A program made the translations under genes and the position numbers. DNA of 64,000 bases from Caryophanales bacterium UBA4694 (lineage in GTDB: Bacteria > Bacillota_I > Bacilli_A > RFN20 > CAG-288), in assembly GCA_002404835.1 (NCBI GenBank), contig DHKM01000005.1:1-64000 (forward strand), read 5' to 3'. The notes under the pieces were generated by a model that did not search any database, was not told where the DNA came from, and saw only the letters and a program-made list of their open reading frames with translations. Every line of letters starts with the position of its first letter. Position 1 is the stretch's first letter. Below are positions 61,201-64,000 of this stretch, in pieces.

Positions 61201-62478
61201 AAGGTAGGAAAAGTCACTCTCAATCAGCAGGGTAATCCGACCTATTCCACAACGGATTTCGTCAGCGATACTCTTTCTACGAACATCCAGTACTATTACA
61301 CCAGAGTCAGAGCGATGGAACTGCTCTATACTTCCGCTAGATCCAACCTTATGGATAATGGAGCTGATTTCCTCAAGAATTTCCAGAATCAGGAAGTTGT
61401 CTTCTATAAGGGGATTGCAGGAACAAAGAGCCTGAAAGTCGGCTTTAAGGAAGGTAGCGACGTCCGCTATGAAGTCGTGGAAGACAAACTTCCTCAGGGC
61501 GTTACCTTCGATTCCAAGACCGGCACATTCAAGGCTACCAGTAATGCTGAAGCTGTAACCGGAACGGTGAAGATCGTTGCCCATTATGATGGCTGGGCTG
61601 CTTCCAAGCCGATTACCGTCACAGTCAGATTCGATGAGCCGATTCAGTTTGCCGGTGATACTTCCATCGCAAAAGGCGCTTCCTATGAAGCCACTGTCAG
61701 CCAGGATCTTTGGAAGGCAAAAGAGAATCTCGGTGCTCAGGAAGCCGGTGTCATTTCGGTCGACAGTACTGTCAGTGGACTTCCGGATGGACTTAGCTAT
61801 GATGCAAAGACCGGTAAGATCACCGGAACTGCGACAACTGCCGGTGAATACAAGGTCAAGATTCAGTACAAGGTCAAGGAAAGAACCATCATCAGTTGGT
61901 GGGGATATGTCTTCCCGCAGGAAAAGACGAATACCTATACCCGTGAAATCACTTTGACTGTCGGAGAACTTGTCACTGTCAAATTCGGAGACCAGACCAT
62001 GAAGGTCGAAAAAGGCTCTGTCATGGAAGCTCCTGCTGCACCGGAAGCTCCGGAAGGAATGGAGTTTGTCGGCTGGTCTACTGCTAGTGGCGAAATCTTC
62101 GATTTCTCCAAGACGATTGATGCAGATATGGAATTCTCTGCTGTCTACAGAAAGAAAGCCGATGTCATCGAATATCGTGTCCATGAAGGCAAAATCCAGG
62201 CCAGAACCAATGGCGGTGAATGGGTCGATGTCGTTTCCTTGGATGAAATCAAGGGCGATAAAGGCGACACTGGCGAAGCTGGAGAGAAGGGTGATAAAGG
62301 TGATAAAGGCGACAAGGGAGACAAAGGTGACAAGGGCGATGCCGGTGAAAACGGCAAGGATGGTGAGAATGCCAAAGGCGGCTGCGGCGGTTCCATCGTC
62401 GGAGCTACTACGGCTATCGGAGCCATTGCTCTTCTTGCTTCTGCTGTCATTCTGAAGAAGAAACGTGAAGAAGAATAA
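58291..62478 (+). CDS. Domain-swapped GH3 glycosidase with collagen-like stalk and membrane anchor
   Basis: The 1395-residue protein has a signal peptide (residues 1-26). The GH3 C-terminal domain comes first (SVILLKNGGG near residue 80), then a fibronectin III-like domain (about 405-515) and the GH3 barrel at about 690-960, with KHFALNDQETNRGG and GHIVTDYK (candidate nucleophile Asp near 920). Putative Ig-like domains (about 1050-1215) and an InlB-type repeat (EGMEFVGWST, near 1260) follow. Thirteen uninterrupted Gly-X-Y triplets (1322-1360), mostly GDK, lead to GGCGGS, a hydrophobic helix and KKKREEE. It is a surface beta-glycosidase on a stalk. It has its own promoter and lies downstream of LytTR regulators. 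Confidence 0.9.
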   Translation: MKHSNVRRNIRKFSLFFAVPVLAGTFSNVMHPADLADFSSLKGKHIIGADGGMYYSEFSSNDELKEATKEKNKELVADSVILLKNGGGASGKENMLPYSGMKNISLFGVNSWAYAYGGTGSGSGQLEKGADIYSSLENAGLKINPRLKQLYMDHSAGSLSAEAKWSTPTYEDTELSMDLYTNSITSTYQRYHDAAFVFLSRLGGEGADLGRKNVAGRDDPNMHYLELTTKEKALIKHVEDNFDKVVVLINSGNILEMGKLQNDPKISAILSIGQTGDYGFDGVIKVLTGEVSPSGRTVDIWARDFTTDPTYQNFGDGNQTVEQGTNTDYVSGGKTFGKEVEYEEGIYLGYKYYETMHNEIKAGKVNLGDAATKKVLGSADLGSEFRDADDWYDKTIVYPFGYGLSYTNFEWSNFTVSKTGTGKDMKLEASVDVTNKGTVKGKDVVELYMNAPYTYGGIEKSYVKLVGFEKTKELKPGEKETVKISFDAYQVASYDYNDANKNGFKGYEIEQGQYKFFASKNSHEHVLTESVNLEASKIETSKETGHKIENVFTKNEEGSMYNYASISPTMTILSRSNMISTFPVAPTEAERTITDASDSTKNAKTAGTEFEITKGEIYKKLNFGFIFGKDDESKERWNKWGNNKDSVIPSNWTQAENENGEVKIRLADMMGLNPYDTTSVVTSDNKNINGLTHAAAWDAFMNQLTYEELKLLNTTGFFKTAPIERIGKEEAVDPDGPCTIGGQTKDGYISARGSSGTRYWATSQTLAASWNQTLAGEFGRLIGEEGMWNGYNGWYAPSMNTHRSPFSGRNFEYYSQDGVQAGLITSKVIAGASSRGVYSYIKHFALNDQETNRGGVCTWADEQNIRENYLTPFQYAVEEGGSAGIMTGFNRIGTVANSEHYPLLTEILRDEWGFRGHIVTDYKVGNVGDKTNNLEVMTRAGNNIPLDDKAKNARGGGEWDKTLRGGKGGVKVGKVTLNQQGNPTYSTTDFVSDTLSTNIQYYYTRVRAMELLYTSARSNLMDNGADFLKNFQNQEVVFYKGIAGTKSLKVGFKEGSDVRYEVVEDKLPQGVTFDSKTGTFKATSNAEAVTGTVKIVAHYDGWAASKPITVTVRFDEPIQFAGDTSIAKGASYEATVSQDLWKAKENLGAQEAGVISVDSTVSGLPDGLSYDAKTGKITGTATTAGEYKVKIQYKVKERTIISWWGYVFPQEKTNTYTREITLTVGELVTVKFGDQTMKVEKGSVMEAPAAPEAPEGMEFVGWSTASGEIFDFSKTIDADMEFSAVYRKKADVIEYRVHEGKIQARTNGGEWVDVVSLDEIKGDKGDTGEAGEKGDKGDKGDKGDKGDKGDAGENGKDGENAKGGCGGSIVGATTAIGAIALLASAVILKKKREEE
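62254..62370 (+). repeat. Collagen-like Gly-X-Y repeat within the GH3 protein
   Basis: Thirteen consecutive triplets (six GDK, plus GDT, GEA, GEK, GDA, GEN, GKD, GEN) encode a potential triple helix. Codons vary (GGC/GGT/GGA, GAT/GAC, AAA/AAG), so the repeat is kept at the protein level and is not a fresh DNA expansion. Confidence 0.9.
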
Positions 62479-62493
62479 GATTCTATAAATTGT

Positions 62494-62528
62494 GCAAGCC
62501 AGGAATAAAAGCCTGGCTTGCCTTTGAT
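62494..62528 (+). terminator. Hairpin after the second GH3 gene
   Basis: A perfect ten-pair stem GCAAGCCAGG/CCTGGCTTGC (62494-62503 with 62512-62521) is followed by only CTTTGATT, so termination may be partial and allow read-through into the next gene. Confidence 0.6.
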
Positions 62529-62546
62529 TAAATGAGGGGAAAGAAC

Positions 62547-64000
62547 ATGAAAAAGAAAAGGTTTCTTTTGTCCGGAATCGCATTGGGGCTATTTGCTGCT
62601 CCGTTGATGTCCTGTGTTGCCAGTGTTCATTGTATCAGTCATATCGATTCCAACAATGACGGCAGATGCGACCATTGTGGACAGAAGATGGAAATCAAGA
62701 AAGAGACGGATATCCAGAAAATCGAAGTATCCGTTCTTCCCTTGAAGACATATTATGCCTTGGATGAGGCTTTGGATCTGACCGGCGGTATTCTTACTGT
62801 CAGTTATAAGGATGGAAAGCCGGACAAGGAAATTCCGCTTACGGATAAGTCGTTGACAATCAGCAAACCGAACATGTCTTCGAAAGGAAAGAAGCTTGTC
62901 GGTATTACTTATGAAGGGATGAAGACGTCGTTTAAGATCGAGGTCGGTGACAAGAGGTTCGTTGTCAGTTTTGATCTTGGATATAGCGGTGCCGCAAAAA
63001 TCGATTCTCAGGATGTCGTTATCAAAGGTCTTGCCACAAAGCCTGCGGACCCAACACGTGATGGCTATGATTTCGGCGGATGGTTCAAAGAAGCCTCTTG
63101 TAAAAATCCGTTTGATTTCATGTCTGATGAAATCATGTCCGATACAACCATCTATGCAAAATGGTACAAGCAGTACGAAGTCGTATTCAAGGCCAACTAT
63201 TCTGATGGAAAAGATATTGTTTCCCGTACGAAACTGGGTAAAGTTCCTAGCGATGTTGTTCCTGAAGAGAGGACGAACTATCGCTTTGCTGGATGGTACG
63301 AAGATGAAGGCTGTACAAAACTTTTTGACTTCAATAAGGAAATTACCGAAAAAGTCGTTCTCTTTGCAAAATGGGTTTCGGAGAATGTCACATTCCATAC
63401 CATCACTTTCAATGAAAATTATGGAAGCGAACCCAAAATCACAACAGCAAGCGTTGCAGAAGGAGAGGCGTTGTCTAGACCTACTAATCCGACAAGAGCG
63501 AATGTCACTGAGAAGGGACACCAGGCTCAGAATTTCCAGTTCAAGGGTTGGTATAAAGACAAAGAAGGGAATGAGCCATATGATTTCTCTTCTGGAGTGA
63601 CTTCCGATCTGACTTTGTATGCTGGCTGGACAGGCCAATATATCTTTGAGGCGGAACATGTCAGCTTCATCGATGAGACTTCTGGCATGCCGATTCAGGG
63701 TATGGGAGCTTCCGGCGGCTCGGAAGGTGCAAACATGGTGGATTCACCGGCACCGGGAACGGAAGGAATCAATGCATCCAATGGGTATTATGTCACGTAT
63801 CTCTTTGCACCTTTCCTCACTTTGACATTCAACATCGATTCTGATCGTGCGGTGAATGATGCCAAGCTGACTTTCAGAATCACTTGCGAGAAAGTCGGCT
63901 ATGCTCTTTCTCCGACAGAGCAGGACGGTGAGACGGAAAACGGAACGATGATTTCCAACTATACCATCACATGCAACGGCAATGCCATCGATTATCCGCT
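62547..64000 (+). CDS. Surface lipoprotein with InlB-type repeats and CBM-like domain (incomplete)
   Basis: The gene runs off the window; 484 codons are seen. A signal with LMSC (Cys23) marks a lipoprotein. Next is a CxxH-type loop, HIDSNNDGRCDHCG near residue 32, a motif common in gut-bacterial surface proteins. An Ig-like domain (about 55-130) and three InlB/Flg_new repeats follow, each ending in GW then AKW or AGW (about 138-365). A segment beginning FEAEHVSF near 370 resembles CBM6/CBM35 modules. GAGGGGA precedes the ATG and the gene is 68 bases behind GH3. It is probably a glycan-binding or degrading partner; any catalytic domain lies beyond the window. Confidence 0.8.
   Translation, partial: MKKKRFLLSGIALGLFAAPLMSCVASVHCISHIDSNNDGRCDHCGQKMEIKKETDIQKIEVSVLPLKTYYALDEALDLTGGILTVSYKDGKPDKEIPLTDKSLTISKPNMSSKGKKLVGITYEGMKTSFKIEVGDKRFVVSFDLGYSGAAKIDSQDVVIKGLATKPADPTRDGYDFGGWFKEASCKNPFDFMSDEIMSDTTIYAKWYKQYEVVFKANYSDGKDIVSRTKLGKVPSDVVPEERTNYRFAGWYEDEGCTKLFDFNKEITEKVVLFAKWVSENVTFHTITFNENYGSEPKITTASVAEGEALSRPTNPTRANVTEKGHQAQNFQFKGWYKDKEGNEPYDFSSGVTSDLTLYAGWTGQYIFEAEHVSFIDETSGMPIQGMGASGGSEGANMVDSPAPGTEGINASNGYYVTYLFAPFLTLTFNIDSDRAVNDAKLTFRITCEKVGYALSPTEQDGETENGTMISNYTITCNGNAIDYP

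Noticed and set aside
61012..62583. 523-codon open frame on the minus strand
   Set aside because: Antisense to the GH3 gene; its openness follows from the codon bias of that gene.
62589..63659. 356-codon open frame on the minus strand
   Set aside because: It is antisense to a plus-strand lipoprotein with signal peptide, ribosome site and three InlB repeats; the minus frame has no motif.

Overview
The window is a low-GC, densely packed bacterial chromosome segment read with the standard code (TGA ends dnaA). It looks like an anaerobic member of the Bacillota, probably a gut or rumen Erysipelotrichia-like (or RF39-like Bacilli) lineage. The grounds are firmicute gene blocks (rpmH-rnpA-yidC-jag-mnmE, tatD-rnmV-ksgA, rpmG-secE-nusG, S4 protein-recF-gyrB-gyrA), pyruvate:ferredoxin oxidoreductase, the MEP-pathway kinase IspE, AgrC/LytTR-type regulators, and surface beta-glycosidases. 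No sporulation gene, rRNA, tRNA, CRISPR array or insertion sequence was seen. The taxon is an inference.

Layout. 0-2.3 kb holds the replication origin: dnaA (leftward), a cluster of about a dozen DnaA boxes behind it, and beyond its 3' end DnaA boxes, a GC step and six DnaA-trio triplets. 2.3-10 kb has a TM2 zinc-ribbon protein, an M6 metalloprotease lipoprotein, a heterodimeric ABC exporter, thiN and a Sel1-like protein. 10-12 kb has ispE and prs. 12.4-18.2 kb is a leftward regulator-to-effector block: LytTR response regulator, GHKL sensor kinase, domain-swapped GH3 beta-glucosidase and a small membrane protein. 18.3-24.8 kb carries ksgA, rnmV, tatD, mnmE, jag, yidC, rnpA and rpmH, all leftward, followed by a parS site. 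25-31 kb has small membrane and HTH genes, a ROK-like protein, a pyridoxal kinase and two tandem PfkB (PsuK-like) kinases. 30.8-32 kb is rpmG-secE-nusG. 32-36.8 kb is accessory: GGDEF protein, DUF5662, a secreted cysteine-peptidase-like protein, and an AlbA_2 regulator behind a six-copy phased repeat. 36.9-47 kb has a MATE exporter, serS, a glycosyltransferase-like gene, gyrA, gyrB, recF and the S4 gene. 47-51 kb has a membrane protein, MFS, ArsR and DegV genes. 51.5-55.1 kb is the 1200-residue PFOR. 55.2-64 kb is a second glycan locus: GHKL kinase, two LytTR regulators, a 1395-residue GH3 enzyme with collagen-like repeats and a membrane anchor, and the start of a repeat-rich lipoprotein with a possible carbohydrate-binding module.

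Themes. Two glycan loci pair a domain-swapped, surface-anchored GH3 enzyme with its own LytTR/GHKL regulators. Most informational genes here point towards the origin, opposite to the usual co-oriented arrangement, and origin-proximal operons known from Bacillus are present but shuffled. Several monocistronic or operon-leading genes have a perfect TATAAT exactly six bases before the ATG and no Shine-Dalgarno sequence, which predicts leaderless transcripts, while their neighbours have strong Shine-Dalgarno sites.
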